Source of the DNA: Cohnella thailandensis
GTDB lineage: Bacteria > Bacillota > Bacilli > Paenibacillales > Paenibacillaceae
DNA length: 64,000 bases
Assembly (NCBI RefSeq): GCF_014212135.1
Contig: NZ_JACJVQ010000007.1
Coordinates: 335,692 to 399,691, forward strand
Direction of reading: 5' to 3'
The notes under the pieces were generated by a model. It saw only the letters and a program-made list of their open reading frames with translations, ran no database searches and was not told where the DNA came from. The position numbers and the translations under genes are program-made. Shown piece after piece: positions 26,401-36,930 of the stretch (its first letter is position 1; every line of letters starts with the position of its first letter).

Positions 26401-28377
26401 TTGTCTAAATGGAAGGGTTTCTACAAGAACTTCAAAGTTAAGCTGATCGTAGCTTTCGCCGTCATCCTGATCATTCCTTCGGCCGCGGTCGGCCTTCTTG
26501 CCGTCGACAGCGCTAAGAACGAGCTTAGGGAACAGATGATCATCGGAGCCTCCTCCAGCGTGGAGCTGCTCGATTCGGTCATCGACAATATGATCGAACC
26601 CAAGCTGAACGATATCGGATATTATTCGGAGATCCTAAACTCATCCTTTTATCGTCAAGGGGCGTCTCCGGAGTTGAATGGACTTTTCGATTTATACATG
26701 AGGCTTCATCCGGAGGCGAGCAGCATCCTCGTCGGAACCGACGCCGGGTTGTTTATCCGTCAGCCCGCTCAAGAGATGGCCGCCGACTACGATCCGAGGA
26801 CCAGAGACTGGTACCTCGGCGCGATGAAGAACCCGGATGCGCCGTTTATCACCGCCCCGTACGTGTCGGCCGCTTCCGGCGAGGTCACCATCACGATCTC
26901 GAAGGCTACGTCGGACGGAACGGGCGTCGTCGGGATCAGCTTGAATCTCAACGAGCTCAAAAAGCAGGCGGATAACGTGAAAGTCGGCAGCGAAGGGTAC
27001 GTCATCCTGCTCGACGGATCTCGCAAATACATCTCCCACCCGACCGAAGCTGCCGGAGCGGACGCGGTCGAACCGTTCTGGGACCGCGTCTACGAGTCCG
27101 ATGCCGCTAGCTTCGATTACGAGTTGGACGGCCGTGCGAAGCATATGGCTTTCGCGACGAACGCGCTGACGGGCTGGAAAATCGCCGGTACGATTTTCGC
27201 ATCGGAAATCGACGATTCGCTGCGGCCGATTCTGATCAACACGGCCATTACGATAGCGGTATGCGTCGTCGCGGGAGCGATTCTGGTCTTCCTCGTCATG
27301 CTGTCCATCGTCCGTCCGATTCGCCGGCTTAAGAACAACGCGATCCGAATCAGCGAGGGGGATTTGCGGGAGAACATTCGTATCGATTCCACGGACGAGA
27401 TCGGGGAGCTCGGGAACGCGTTCAATGTCATGCAGGACAACCTGCGCACGCTGATCAAGAACGTCGATGCGGGAGCCGAGCAAGTCGCCGCCTCCTCGGA
27501 GGAGCTGACGGCCAGCGCCAAGCAGACGAGCGAGGCGAGCGAGCAGGTCTCGATCGCCGTGCAAGAGATCGCCGGCGGCGCGGAGAAGCAGACCGGAGCC
27601 ATCGAAGCCAACGTCGGCTCCTTGGAAGAAATCGCGATCGGAGTCGGCAGGATCGCCGAGAGATCCGCGGCCGTCGCGGAGCTGTCCGAGCAATCGGCCG
27701 CTCAAGCCGATGAAGGCGGAGATGCCGTTCGATTATCCGTCTCCCAGATGCGTTCGATCGCGGATTCGGTCGAAGAATCGAACCGCATCATCCGCGAGCT
27801 GCACGAGAGAACGCTGGAGATCGAAGAGATCTCCGGCGCGATCCGGGATATCGCCAACCAGACGAATCTGCTCGCGCTGAACGCGTCCATCGAGGCCGCC
27901 CGAGCGGGCGAGCACGGCAAAGGCTTCGCCGTCGTCGCGGGCGAGGTGCGCAAGCTCGCGGAGCAATCCGACGCCTCCGCCCAGCGGATATTCGGCTTGA
28001 TATCGGAGATCCGCCAAGGAACGGACAGCTCCGTGTCGACGATGGCGAGAGTTTCCGGCGAGGTGGAGAGCGGCCTGCGCCTCTCGGAGGATACGATCCG
28101 CAAGTTCGAGCGGATCATCTCCGACATGAAGGATACCGCTCCCCAGATCGAGGACATCTCAAGCGTCGCGGAGCAGATCGCCGCGGGCATCCGGGAAGTA
28201 TCCGCAAGCGCCAAAGAGCTCGCCGTCATCGCGACGGGCAACGCGGCAACCTCTCAGCAGGTCGCGGCTTCCTCCGAGGAGCAGCTGGCGTCCATGGAGG
28301 AAATCTCCTCCTCCGCCGAGTCCCTGTCCAAGATGTCCGAAGAGCTGCGGGCTCTGATCAACCGATTCCAATACTAA
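26401..28377 (+). CDS. Methyl-accepting chemotaxis protein with extracytoplasmic Cache sensor
   Basis: The start is the TTG at 26401 ([15 protein letters not shown]), because TAGGAG precedes it and a membrane helix follows at once; the frame is open another 31 codons upstream without a good ribosome binding site. The 658-residue product has TM1 (about 14-34), an extracellular double-Cache-like sensor (about 40-275), TM2 (about 277-303), HAMP ([18 protein letters not shown]) and a long cytoplasmic coiled coil. The conserved hairpin tip [20 protein letters not shown] is present. It probably guides motility towards a nutrient, plausibly a sugar given its neighbours. It is monocistronic. Confidence 0.93.
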   Translation: MSKWKGFYKNFKVKLIVAFAVILIIPSAAVGLLAVDSAKNELREQMIIGASSSVELLDSVIDNMIEPKLNDIGYYSEILNSSFYRQGASPELNGLFDLYMRLHPEASSILVGTDAGLFIRQPAQEMAADYDPRTRDWYLGAMKNPDAPFITAPYVSAASGEVTITISKATSDGTGVVGISLNLNELKKQADNVKVGSEGYVILLDGSRKYISHPTEAAGADAVEPFWDRVYESDAASFDYELDGRAKHMAFATNALTGWKIAGTIFASEIDDSLRPILINTAITIAVCVVAGAILVFLVMLSIVRPIRRLKNNAIRISEGDLRENIRIDSTDEIGELGNAFNVMQDNLRTLIKNVDAGAEQVAASSEELTASAKQTSEASEQVSIAVQEIAGGAEKQTGAIEANVGSLEEIAIGVGRIAERSAAVAELSEQSAAQADEGGDAVRLSVSQMRSIADSVEESNRIIRELHERTLEIEEISGAIRDIANQTNLLALNASIEAARAGEHGKGFAVVAGEVRKLAEQSDASAQRIFGLISEIRQGTDSSVSTMARVSGEVESGLRLSEDTIRKFERIISDMKDTAPQIEDISSVAEQIAAGIREVSASAKELAVIATGNAATSQQVAASSEEQLASMEEISSSAESLSKMSEELRALINRFQY

Positions 28378-28389
28378 ACGCCCGAAGAG

Positions 28390-28429
28390 CCCTTCTCCCT
28401 CCATGACGGATGGGAGAAGGGCTTTTTAC
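28390..28429 (+). terminator. Terminator of the chemoreceptor gene
   Basis: AGCCCTTCTCCC pairs with GGGAGAAGGGCT around an 11-12-base loop, followed by five T on the plus strand. The minus side has no T run. Confidence 0.8.
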
Positions 28430-28448
28430 GATGGCCAATGCCGGCCCT

Positions 28449-30005
28449 TCAAGCGAAATACTTTCGAATAAAGTAAGCCGGGGTGCAGCTCCAGGCGTGA
28501 CAGTAGCTGTTGATCAGGTTGCTGCCGTACGGCGAGTTGTTCTTGTCGGAAGGGTTGTATACTTCCCAGAACGTGTCCGCGCCGTCGCGGGCCATCTCTC
28601 CCCAATAGGCGCGCATCTGCTCCAACGCTTTCTCCGCGCGGCCCGATTCGAGCAGCGCTTCGATCAGATGGTGGAACATGTACGGCGTCATCGGCCGCAC
28701 CTCCGGATTCTCCTCGAACAGCCGATCGAGCAGCGCCGCGTTCTCTTCGCGCGGAAGAACTCCCGCCAGCACCATCCAGATCTGCGACGCCCAAGAAGCT
28801 TGCCGAACGTCGCCGCTCTCGAAGAAGCCGGTCTCCGGATTCCGTAGATGCTTGAGCGCCGCCGCCGTTACCCGCTCGATCTCGCCCTTCAGCCTCTCCG
28901 CTTCCGCTTCGTCTCCGAGCCGCTGCGCGATCACGACCGCCCGCTTCATGCCATAGATGAGCACGGCTTGAGCGGATGCTTGCTTGTTCAGGTCGTCGTG
29001 CCAATCCGTGAAGCAGTACCAAGACGGGTCGTCCTTGACGATTCCTCTCTCGTCCAACCTCTCCAGGGCTAGTCGAACCTGCTCCGACGCGACAGGCCAT
29101 AGCTCGACCAGAGTCTCGCGGTCCTGCGAAGCCTCATAATAATCGTGCAGCGTTGCGATAAAGAACAAAGAATAGTCGTACAAGTAAATGTCGTCCGCCG
29201 AAGGCTCCGGCTTCTCGTACACGCAGGCGCACACTTGGCCGCCCGGCAGCCGCAAGCCCGCGAACAGATACAGGCATCTCTTCACCAGCTCCATGTTGCG
29301 GAACGTCTCGTAGTTGACGAGCGCCTGAAGCCGCAGGTCGCCGATCCAGAGACGGCGGTCCCGCTTCGGGCCGTCCTCGAACACCGTCTGCATGCAATCC
29401 TGGAGCGTGCGGACCGCGATGCGGTCGATCTCGCGCAGGTCTTCCGGCACGCTGTCCGGCAAACCCTTCACCGCCGCCAAATCCGCCGAGCTAACCGAAG
29501 TCGCGTACAGTTCGTCGAACGCGACCTTGAACTTGCGAGCCGGGGTCAGCACTTCGACCTTCAGATAGCGGAAGCTATAGCGGCGAGGCAGCGTGTACGT
29601 TCCCGGCACCAGATCCAGATTCACGATCTCGTCCTGCAGCCAGGAACGGTCGAGCCAGCCGTCGTACGTATCGAAATCCTCCCCGATCTCGACGGGCATC
29701 TCGCCGAAGATCAGCTTCAGTCGAACCGGAGAGTCTGCCCGCGCCTCCTCCGACCGGATCTTGAACGTCAAATACCCGACCTGATGATCGCCGAAGTCGA
29801 CGACGAAGCTCTCTCCCTTGGACAATGCCCGCCGGCGCAAAGCTTCGATCGATCCCGTCTCTCGAACCTTCCACCCATGCAGCGAAGTCGAATCGGCCTC
29901 CACCTCAATGGTGCGAACCGGCTCCACGCGGCGCTCATGCAGCGTCGGCGTCAGGCGCTCCGCCTTTTCCACGAACGACTTGTCTACGTATGATGATTGA
30001 ATCAT
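28449..30005 (-). CDS. GH78-like (alpha-L-rhamnosidase-type) glycoside hydrolase
   Basis: The 518-residue protein has an N-terminal beta-sandwich (about 30-180) and an (alpha/alpha)6-barrel-like region (about 185-500). The segment FEDGPKRDRRLWIGDLRLQA matches the DGPKRDR motif region of GH78 rhamnosidases. It is shorter than classic GH78 enzymes (800-1000 residues) and lacks extra N-terminal domains. There is no signal peptide, so it should act in the cytoplasm on imported oligosaccharide. It is the last gene of an SBP-permease-permease-hydrolase operon, 16 bp after the second permease. The ATG is preceded by GGGAGG. Substrate is inferred from family only. Confidence 0.82.
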   Translation of the reverse strand: MIQSSYVDKSFVEKAERLTPTLHERRVEPVRTIEVEADSTSLHGWKVRETGSIEALRRRALSKGESFVVDFGDHQVGYLTFKIRSEEARADSPVRLKLIFGEMPVEIGEDFDTYDGWLDRSWLQDEIVNLDLVPGTYTLPRRYSFRYLKVEVLTPARKFKVAFDELYATSVSSADLAAVKGLPDSVPEDLREIDRIAVRTLQDCMQTVFEDGPKRDRRLWIGDLRLQALVNYETFRNMELVKRCLYLFAGLRLPGGQVCACVYEKPEPSADDIYLYDYSLFFIATLHDYYEASQDRETLVELWPVASEQVRLALERLDERGIVKDDPSWYCFTDWHDDLNKQASAQAVLIYGMKRAVVIAQRLGDEAEAERLKGEIERVTAAALKHLRNPETGFFESGDVRQASWASQIWMVLAGVLPREENAALLDRLFEENPEVRPMTPYMFHHLIEALLESGRAEKALEQMRAYWGEMARDGADTFWEVYNPSDKNNSPYGSNLINSYCHAWSCTPAYFIRKYFA

Positions 30006-30021
30006 GTCGCCCTTCCCTCCC

Positions 30022-30861
30022 TTATCCCTTGACCGAACCGACCGTCAGGCCGCCGATAAAGTATTTCTGAAGGAACAGGAACGCGAACAGCAGCGGAAGC
30101 ACGCACAGGATACAAGCCGCGAACAGGACGTTCCACTGCGCCGGGTTCTGCTGGTCCCCGAGGAAGCCGAGCATCGCGACCGGAATCGGCGATTCCAGCG
30201 CCTTCGTGATGAACACCATGTTAAAGAAGTAATCGTTCCAGATCCAGACGCCCTGCGTGATGACGACGGACACTGTTACCGGCAGGATAAGCGGGAACAC
30301 GATAATCCAGAACCTGCGGAACAAGCCCGCTCCGTCCAGATGCGCCGCCTCCTCCATCTCCTCCGGAACGCTGCTGCGGATGAAGCCCGTATAGAGGAAA
30401 GTCGAGAACGGTAGGCTGCACGTAATGAACATCAGGATCGGCGTATATTGGTTCATTGGGATGCCAAGATCCTTGATCATCTGAATGATCGGGATCAGCA
30501 CCATCTGGCCCGGCACGACGAGTCCCGACAGAAAGAACAGGTACAGGAACTTGCTCGTCTTGCTGCGGATACGCGCCATCGGGTAGGCGGCCATCGCCGC
30601 CAGAAGGACGACGAAGATAACGGAAACCCCCGTCAGAATAACGCTATTCAGCAGCGCGGTCGGAAAATGCATGCGATTAAAGGCGGAACGGAAGCTCTCG
30701 AAAGTGAACTCGTTGAACCAATTAAGCGGATTGGTCATGTTGCTCGGAGACCGCAGGGAGCTCGATACGACGATGAGCAGCGGCGCCAGGTTGACGAACG
30801 CGATCAGGATAATGAGAAGATGGGTAAAAGCGCTGCGCGCGCGGCTTGCGGTGCCGGTCAT
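30022..30861 (-). CDS. Sugar ABC transporter permease, MalG/AraQ type
   Basis: The 279-residue product has about six membrane helices and the EAA loop (MEEAAHLDGAGLFRRFWIIVFPLILP) that docks the ATPase. It ends with GGLTVGSVKG, typical of CUT1 MalG-type permeases. AAGGAGG precedes the ATG inside the end of the upstream permease gene, with a 4-bp overlap (ATGA). It forms a heterodimer with the 30858-31739 product in the membrane. Confidence 0.93.
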   Translation of the reverse strand: MTGTASRARSAFTHLLIILIAFVNLAPLLIVVSSSLRSPSNMTNPLNWFNEFTFESFRSAFNRMHFPTALLNSVILTGVSVIFVVLLAAMAAYPMARIRSKTSKFLYLFFLSGLVVPGQMVLIPIIQMIKDLGIPMNQYTPILMFITCSLPFSTFLYTGFIRSSVPEEMEEAAHLDGAGLFRRFWIIVFPLILPVTVSVVITQGVWIWNDYFFNMVFITKALESPIPVAMLGFLGDQQNPAQWNVLFAACILCVLPLLFAFLFLQKYFIGGLTVGSVKG

Positions 30862-31739
30862 GCGGATACCTCCTTGCGATTCAGAGTAAGGACGAACGCG
30901 GCCGTAATGACGATAATGATGGCGAAGGAGATAATGCCGAGAGCAGAGGCTTTGCCGAAGAGCTGCTCGGTGAACGCCATTTTGTAGATCGCGAAGATAA
31001 GCGTGTTCGTCGACGTGCCCGGTCCGCCGTTCGTCATGATGTACGAGTAGTCGAACGCCTTCAGGCCGTTGATGACGCTAAGCGTGACGTTGATCGTGAC
31101 GGAAGTGGCGAGCAGCGGAATTTTGATGTAGCGCACGAGGTTCCAGCGGCCCGCTCCGTCGATTTTACCCGCCTCGATCAGATCATGGGGAACCGTCTGC
31201 AGGCCCGCCAGGAAGATGATCGTGCTCGTTCCGATGTTTTTCCAGATGTCGACCGCAATGATGGAGTACAGCGACTTGTCGTAGCTGCCCAGGAAATTCG
31301 TGTCGATGCCGGTGATGCCAAGCTTATTCAAGAGAGAGGCGATCAGTCCTTCGTCGGGCATGTAGATGTAGCTCCAGATGAACCCGACCACGATGGCGCT
31401 GAACAAAGTAGGGATGTAGAACGCCGACCGGTACAGACCTTTCGCTCGAATATTCGCGTTGAGGAGAAAAGCGAGAGCAAGGGCAATAATATTGCCGAGA
31501 ATAACGCTGATGAATGTGTAGAGCAGCGTGTTCTTGATCGAAACGCCCAGAATCTCTTCGTGAGCGAGCGTCTTGAAATTGTCGAAGCCGATGTAGTTGA
31601 ACGATTGAACATAACCGTTGTAGTCCGTAACGCTGTATTGGAACAGCTTAAGAATCGGAATAATCCAGAACAGCAGGTAAAAAATAAGCGCGGGAAGCAC
31701 GAAGAAATACATCGTTTTTTTCATGACGGCGCGATTCAT
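30858..31739 (-). CDS. Sugar ABC transporter permease, MalF/UgpA type
   Basis: The 293-residue product has six predicted membrane helices, starting with FFVLPALIFYLLFWIIPILK. Its EAA loop is IEAGKIDGAGRWNLVRYIKIPLL. AGGAGG precedes the ATG with a 7-nt spacer. It follows the binding-protein gene after a strong intercistronic hairpin and overlaps the next permease by 4 bp. Confidence 0.93.
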   Translation of the reverse strand: MNRAVMKKTMYFFVLPALIFYLLFWIIPILKLFQYSVTDYNGYVQSFNYIGFDNFKTLAHEEILGVSIKNTLLYTFISVILGNIIALALAFLLNANIRAKGLYRSAFYIPTLFSAIVVGFIWSYIYMPDEGLIASLLNKLGITGIDTNFLGSYDKSLYSIIAVDIWKNIGTSTIIFLAGLQTVPHDLIEAGKIDGAGRWNLVRYIKIPLLATSVTINVTLSVINGLKAFDYSYIMTNGGPGTSTNTLIFAIYKMAFTEQLFGKASALGIISFAIIIVITAAFVLTLNRKEVSA

Positions 31740-31786
31740 GATGTTTCCTCCTATCTAATCTATCCAATCTATCCTATCGGGGAATG

Positions 31787-31815
31787 AATCAAGGGAGGAC
31801 GGCCCTCCCTTGATT
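31787..31815. other. Intercistronic hairpin between binding-protein and permease genes
   Basis: AATCAAGGGAGG (31787-31798) and CCTCCCTTGATT (31804-31815) form a perfect 12-bp stem with a 5-base loop. No T run follows on the minus strand, so it is probably an mRNA-stabilising or partial-attenuation element that favours binding-protein expression over the permeases. Confidence 0.7.
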
Positions 31816-31845
31816 CTCCCTTCTCTATTTAGCTTGGCTTATGGC

Positions 31846-33225
31846 TTATTTGTTGAGCTCGTCGTACTTGGCCTGCATCGCCTTGGCCACGTCCTCTGCC
31901 GTCGTCTTCTTGCCGCCGATGATCTCGGAGAACTTCGTCTGCATGACGTCGCTCACGCCCGCCGGCCACATTTGGTTGGAGAAGTAGTACGCATGGCCGG
32001 TCGATTGGATATCGGCCAGAACGTCGTTGAACATGTCGTTGTTCGGCTTCAGGCCGGTGTAGACCGGGATGGACGTGTTGGAGGCTGCCCAAGCTTGGAA
32101 CAGCGGGGACTGTCCGTCGAACATGTACTCGAACACTTGCTTGGCGACGTCCAGGTTCTTGGACTTCGCGTTGATCGCGTAGCCCGCGGCCGTGGAAGCG
32201 GAAGCGTAGACCGGCTGTCCGGCGTCGTTGCCCGGCAAGGAGAAGAATCCGCGCTCGAAGTCGGCTGCGCCCTTAGCCGTGACTCCCGGGAGATCCCAGG
32301 TGCCCGTGAAGATCATCGCGGCCTTGCCGTCGACGAACTGCTGCATCGCTTGCGCGCTGGCCATGCCGAGGGAGTTCTTGGAGACGTAGCCCTTGTCATA
32401 GAGCTCCTTGTATTGGTTGATCGTCTTGATCCATCCGGCATCGGAGAAGTGGGTTTCGCCCGTCTGCAGCTTCGTGTCGAACTCCGGATCGGACGGGTAT
32501 ACCGAGTTGGCCGCCAGCTGGTACATGCCGAACTGAATGACCCACGGATCCTTGTCGCCCATCGTGATCGGCGTGATACCCGCCGCCTTCAGCTTGTCAG
32601 CGGCCGCCAGGAAGCTTGGCCAATCCTTCGGAATCTCGGTGATGCCCGCTTCGGCGAACAGATCCTTGTTGTAGTAAGCGCCGAGAATGTCCATGCCCTT
32701 GGATACCGCATATGTCTTGCCTTCGTAGCTCATGTCGTTCTTGGCCGATTGGCTGAAGTTGTCCCAGAAGCTCAGGTCGGACAGGTCCGCCGCATAACCG
32801 GCCTTGGCGACTTCGATGGCGCCCATGTTCGCCAGCTTAGGGAACACCAGGAAGTAGTCCGGACCTTCGCCGGAAGCGAGCTTCGCCTTGACCGCCGTAT
32901 AGTACTGGTCGTCCGGCAGCTTCTGCACTTCGAGCGACACGTTCGGGAACTTCTCCTTCACGAGCTTCGGCAGCGTGTCCAGCTCGAAGTCTTCGCCGCT
33001 CGCCGCCTTCGAGCCGGACACCAGCATTGTCAGCGTAACCGGCTTGGACGTGTCGGTGCTCGCGCTGGCGCTGGCGCTTGCCGATGCCGATGCGCTCGGC
33101 GACGCCGCCGGGCTGCCCGAAGCGCCTTCGCCCGAGTTATTGTTGTTGCTTCCGCAGGCGCTTAAAGACGCGACCGCCAGGGATGCCAAGGTGATACCGG
33201 CGACTTTCTTCTTCCAGCTATTCAT
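31846..33225 (-). CDS. Sugar-binding lipoprotein of CUT1 ABC transporter
   Basis: The 459-residue product starts MNSWKKKVAGITL; this ATG is chosen over an upstream in-frame start because GGGGGA lies 6 nt before it and the signal peptide begins there. A lipobox (SLSAC) is followed by an Asn/Ser/Ala/Pro-rich linker, then a family 1 solute-binding fold (VTLMLVSGSKAASGEDFELD...). It is first in the operon with two permeases and the GH78-like enzyme, and lies 282 bp downstream of a YesN-type regulator gene on the same strand. That regulator is a likely activator, but this is inference. Confidence 0.9.
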   Translation of the reverse strand: MNSWKKKVAGITLASLAVASLSACGSNNNNSGEGASGSPAASPSASASASASASASTDTSKPVTLTMLVSGSKAASGEDFELDTLPKLVKEKFPNVSLEVQKLPDDQYYTAVKAKLASGEGPDYFLVFPKLANMGAIEVAKAGYAADLSDLSFWDNFSQSAKNDMSYEGKTYAVSKGMDILGAYYNKDLFAEAGITEIPKDWPSFLAAADKLKAAGITPITMGDKDPWVIQFGMYQLAANSVYPSDPEFDTKLQTGETHFSDAGWIKTINQYKELYDKGYVSKNSLGMASAQAMQQFVDGKAAMIFTGTWDLPGVTAKGAADFERGFFSLPGNDAGQPVYASASTAAGYAINAKSKNLDVAKQVFEYMFDGQSPLFQAWAASNTSIPVYTGLKPNNDMFNDVLADIQSTGHAYYFSNQMWPAGVSDVMQTKFSEIIGGKKTTAEDVAKAMQAKYDELNK

Positions 33226-33507
33226 TGCAAATCCCCCTATGTGTGATGTTCGATTGCTCTTAACAACTCTAATTGTAAGGGGTTGCAACACTCTCCATAA
33301 AGCGCATGCTTTTTTGGCTCAGTACCGGATTTTTTGGATGGGGGACAACTTGCCGGATACCGGATTCTCGCCGATTGGTTCGATGATTCTCTTCAACAAA
33401 CATCCGCACATTCATTCACCATATAACCATCGCATGCCGAAAGACCCCAAAACAGGAGTTAAGGGGTTTTTGAGTCCTCTATTAATTGAGTATCCTTGGC
33501 AGTTCGC

Positions 33508-35130
33508 TTATGCCCTCGCGTTCTCGCGATACTCCTGCGGCGTCACTCCCGTGGCTTTCTTGAAGAAACGCGTAAACGACTGGGACGCCTCATAGCCGAC
33601 GCGAAGTCCTATCTCCTGTACCTTCCACTCGCCGTTCTTCAGCAGTTCCTTGGCCCGTTCGATCCGCATCGTCTCGATATAATCGGACAAATTCGTTCCG
33701 CATTCCTGTTTGAAGAGCCGCGACAGATAAGACGGATTGAAATGGATAAAGCCGGCCAGGCGAACCAGCGACAGATCCTCAGCCAGATGCTCCTCGATAT
33801 ATTCGCAGACTTTGCGGATAGCTCCTGCCGCGCGGTTGCGTTCTCCCGATCTCCTCAGCTCAAAGAGGGATTCGGCCGCCTCCCGGAGGTACGCGAACGC
33901 TGCCTCCCATGTCGGGTGCTCGTCCCGGCGCATGAGAGCCGAAGCTCCGCTCACCTGATCTTCGAGCTCCAACCGATTGATGTACGCGAGCAGGACAAGC
34001 GCGATTGTGTAATAGCTCTCCTGCAGGAACGTTGCGCTATGCTCCCGGTCCGACTCGGTCAGTTCGTCGAACAGCTGAAGAAAGTCATCGCGCCTTCCGG
34101 CATCCAGATGCGCCGCCAGTGCATCCGACCGTTCCCGGGGCGAACGCACTCTTGCGCTCCCATGAGATTCCACCGCTTCCAAGACGACCGTCTGTACCAG
34201 ATGATCGCCGTCTCCCGCCCGCAGCTGGCGATGCTGCCTGATTTTGTCATAGGTGGAGGACAGCTTCGGCCATTCGCAGGGCCGATCTCCGAGCGTGATG
34301 GAGACAGAAAGCTTCAAGCTCTCGATGCAAGCTTCCTGGATCAGCTCGAATTGGCCCTCCAGATATGGAAGCATCCGCGAGGCTTTATCCGGCTCGTCCT
34401 CTTCCTCCCGATCGTTCCGCGGCTGGATCAGCCAGACCGGTTCGCCGAAGCGATCAAGCATGCCTAGGCTGATCATGGGTTCCGCCCAGAAACCCTCGGC
34501 CAGCAGCGTTACGGCCAAGGCCGATTCTTGCTTGCTGGCATAGGACAGCACGGAAGCGCCGTTAGACATGTCCCCCAACGCGACGTATACCGGCCGGGAA
34601 GCATCTAGAGGCAGCTTCAGCTTGCGGAAGTCCTCTTCCAGGTTAGGCGCCGGCTTCGCGCCGTGCAGGAGGTGGCAGAAGTATTCGCCGCGCGCCAGCA
34701 CCTCCAGCGTGTTCATTTTCTCCTGCGCGCGCTGGATCAGATCGTTTACGCGCAGACTGTCGTCCAGTTCCGCCACGGCCTGACGGACCGCCTGGATCAC
34801 CTTCGGATACCCTTCGCTTTTGAGCAGATAATTCACTCCGGGCGTCTGAATGGCTTGATAGACGGAATCGAAGTCGCTATAGCCCGTGAGGAAGATCACG
34901 CGGCAATGCGGCCAATTCCGTTGAATGATGGATAACAGTTGCAGCCCGTCGATTCCCGGCATCCGAATGTCGCTTAGCACGATGTCTACCCGGGTACGGT
35001 GGAGCCAGCCCAACGCCTCCCGGCCGGAATATGCTTTGTAGAGATCCAAATCCATCCCGCACCCGGACAACGCCTCATACAAGCCGTCCGTTATCATGTC
35101 TTCATCGTCCACGATCAGCAGTCGGTACAC
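33508..35130 (-). CDS. YesN-type response regulator, REC plus AraC
   Basis: The receiver domain (LLIVDDED, phosphoacceptor in VDIVLSDIRMPGIDGL) is followed by a variable middle region and a C-terminal AraC domain (LAGFIHFNPSYLSRLFKQE; VQEIGLRVGYEASQSFTRFF). The start is taken as GTG at 35128-35130 because AAGGAG lies 7 nt upstream; an ATG 18 bp earlier overlaps that box. The product has 540 residues. It overlaps the upstream YesM-type kinase gene by 16 bp. It should activate nearby uptake genes such as the flanking SBP units. Confidence 0.9.
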   Translation of the reverse strand: MYRLLIVDDEDMITDGLYEALSGCGMDLDLYKAYSGREALGWLHRTRVDIVLSDIRMPGIDGLQLLSIIQRNWPHCRVIFLTGYSDFDSVYQAIQTPGVNYLLKSEGYPKVIQAVRQAVAELDDSLRVNDLIQRAQEKMNTLEVLARGEYFCHLLHGAKPAPNLEEDFRKLKLPLDASRPVYVALGDMSNGASVLSYASKQESALAVTLLAEGFWAEPMISLGMLDRFGEPVWLIQPRNDREEEDEPDKASRMLPYLEGQFELIQEACIESLKLSVSITLGDRPCEWPKLSSTYDKIRQHRQLRAGDGDHLVQTVVLEAVESHGSARVRSPRERSDALAAHLDAGRRDDFLQLFDELTESDREHSATFLQESYYTIALVLLAYINRLELEDQVSGASALMRRDEHPTWEAAFAYLREAAESLFELRRSGERNRAAGAIRKVCEYIEEHLAEDLSLVRLAGFIHFNPSYLSRLFKQECGTNLSDYIETMRIERAKELLKNGEWKVQEIGLRVGYEASQSFTRFFKKATGVTPQEYRENARA

Positions 35131-36878
35131 AGGCTCTCTCCTTCCCATGGCAAGATGAGGGTCGCTTGCAAGCCTCCAAGATCGCTTCGAGCGACTCGAA
35201 CCCCGCCTCTTTCTCCGAACGTTATCATTAATCGGCGATGAATATTGACAATCCCCGTCGTTTCTGCGAGTTCGTCCCTGTTCGTCAAAGCCTTCATCAA
35301 TTCGTTTAACTTCTCTTCCGTCAATTCCTCTCCGTTATCCTCTATGACGATAAGAAATTCATCGTCCTTGCGCTCGAAGCGAACAACGATCAACCCATTC
35401 TCTTCTTTGCGCTCCAGGCTGTGTCCGAATGCGTTCTCGATGATCGGTTGGACGATTAGCCTCGGTACCCTCAGCTGCGCGACTTCTTCCGGAAGATCGT
35501 CGAACTGCGCTCGGATTCGTCTGGAGAACCGCATCCGTTGAATCTCCGTATACGTGCGGGCGTGCTGAATCTCCTGGGCAAGCGGAATCTCGTCGGAAGC
35601 GCTGCGAGTCACGAAGCGGAAGTACTCGCCTAGTTGGATCGTAAATTGCTCCACCCGCTCGTTATCTCCGGATCGGGCCATCGTGCTGAGCATAAACAAG
35701 CTGTTGAAGAGAAAATGGGGATTGATCTGCGATTGAAGCTGCTTCAACTCCGCCCGCTGCGTCAAGAGCTTCTGTCGATAAGCCTGATCGATCAGCGAGC
35801 GAAGATTGGCGACCATCTGATTAAAACGGCTGTACAAATAACCGAATTCATCCTTCGACTCGTGGGTGATGACTTGATCCAAATCGCCGTGTTCAACGCG
35901 ACGAAAGCTCTTCACGAGCCGAAGCAGCGGCTTGTGAATAAACTTATAGGTCGACATCGCATAGAGAGCGACTATCACGAGAGCGGCGGCTGCGAACAAC
36001 CAGGCCCACGTATAAAACTTATCCAACGGCTTGTGAATAACCTCGGATGGAATAAACCGATAGATCGACACGCTCAGCTTATCCGAGCCGGCATGAACCG
36101 TGTAGTACCTCCGACCTGCGAACACGGTATCTTCGCCATATCCGCCTGAAGCGCTCCGCGACTGTCCGACAAAGCCGGATACTTCGTCCATAAAGGAGGC
36201 GACGGCGCCGCTTGCGAGCGCGAGCCCGCCGCTAGCCGAAACGAGCAGAGTGCCGCTTCCCGGATGGGTGTTGAATTGGGCCAGCGCTTCCGTCAGCTTC
36301 TGCTGGTCCAGTTCGATCTCGACGTCGAACAACGGGGGCCCCGTCTTGCCTCCGCTCGGCTTCGCGGCGCTTAGGAACAATCCGTTCCCCCGTTCGACGA
36401 TCCTCGAATTTCGGCCTTCGAATACGGAGTCGAGACCGTCATAGCGTTCCTCGTCCAACGGACTTACGCCATAGACCGACGAAATCTCAAAACCAATCGG
36501 GCGAATGGAGACGCTGACCTCCTTGATGTACATGCTGCTATTCTGAATGAGGTAAAGCCGTTTACGAAGCGAATTGATCTTATCGGTCTTCTCTATGATC
36601 TCCATCCGGTTCGAGAGGAGAGTCAGTTTGTTTAGATCCTCGTCCTCCAGAAGACCGAATTGCAGCAGCTTGATTCTCTCTACCTCGTTCTCGAGCTCGG
36701 TCAAATAAAATACCGTCTGGGAAGTCGCCGTCTTGACGATATCTTCCCGCGCCGTTTGTATCGACCACTGATAGAGGTATATTCCCAGGACTATAAGCGG
36801 CATAAGAATGAGTAGAAAGGTAGAGATCAAACGAAGAAACAAAGTGTTGCGAATCGAGAAAATCGGCGAATTGAACAT
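35115..36878 (-). CDS. YesM-type sensor histidine kinase
   Basis: The 587-residue protein has TM1 (about 12-32), an extracytoplasmic sensor (about 35-290), TM2 (about 292-312), HAMP (about 315-368), the PF06580 His-kinase motif QSQINPHFLFNSLFML and a HATPase domain ending EDNGEEL...GIVNIHRRLMITFGERGG. GGGGG lies 6 nt before the ATG. It is 52 bp downstream of a solute-binding protein gene and overlaps the regulator, forming an SBP-kinase-regulator unit without permeases. Confidence 0.92.
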   Translation of the reverse strand: MFNSPIFSIRNTLFLRLISTFLLILMPLIVLGIYLYQWSIQTAREDIVKTATSQTVFYLTELENEVERIKLLQFGLLEDEDLNKLTLLSNRMEIIEKTDKINSLRKRLYLIQNSSMYIKEVSVSIRPIGFEISSVYGVSPLDEERYDGLDSVFEGRNSRIVERGNGLFLSAAKPSGGKTGPPLFDVEIELDQQKLTEALAQFNTHPGSGTLLVSASGGLALASGAVASFMDEVSGFVGQSRSASGGYGEDTVFAGRRYYTVHAGSDKLSVSIYRFIPSEVIHKPLDKFYTWAWLFAAAALVIVALYAMSTYKFIHKPLLRLVKSFRRVEHGDLDQVITHESKDEFGYLYSRFNQMVANLRSLIDQAYRQKLLTQRAELKQLQSQINPHFLFNSLFMLSTMARSGDNERVEQFTIQLGEYFRFVTRSASDEIPLAQEIQHARTYTEIQRMRFSRRIRAQFDDLPEEVAQLRVPRLIVQPIIENAFGHSLERKEENGLIVVRFERKDDEFLIVIEDNGEELTEEKLNELMKALTNRDELAETTGIVNIHRRLMITFGERGGVRVARSDLGGLQATLILPWEGESLCTDC

Positions 36879-36930
36879 GGCGTACCCCCGTTAGGTTCCC
36901 ATCGATGGCAGGCAGCGAAAGCTCTACTCG

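Noticed and set aside
33436..33480. ACCCC/GGGGT hairpin between YesN-type regulator and SBP gene as a terminator
   Set aside because: The stem is only 5 bp with a long loop; T5 is on the plus strand, opposite to the flanking genes.
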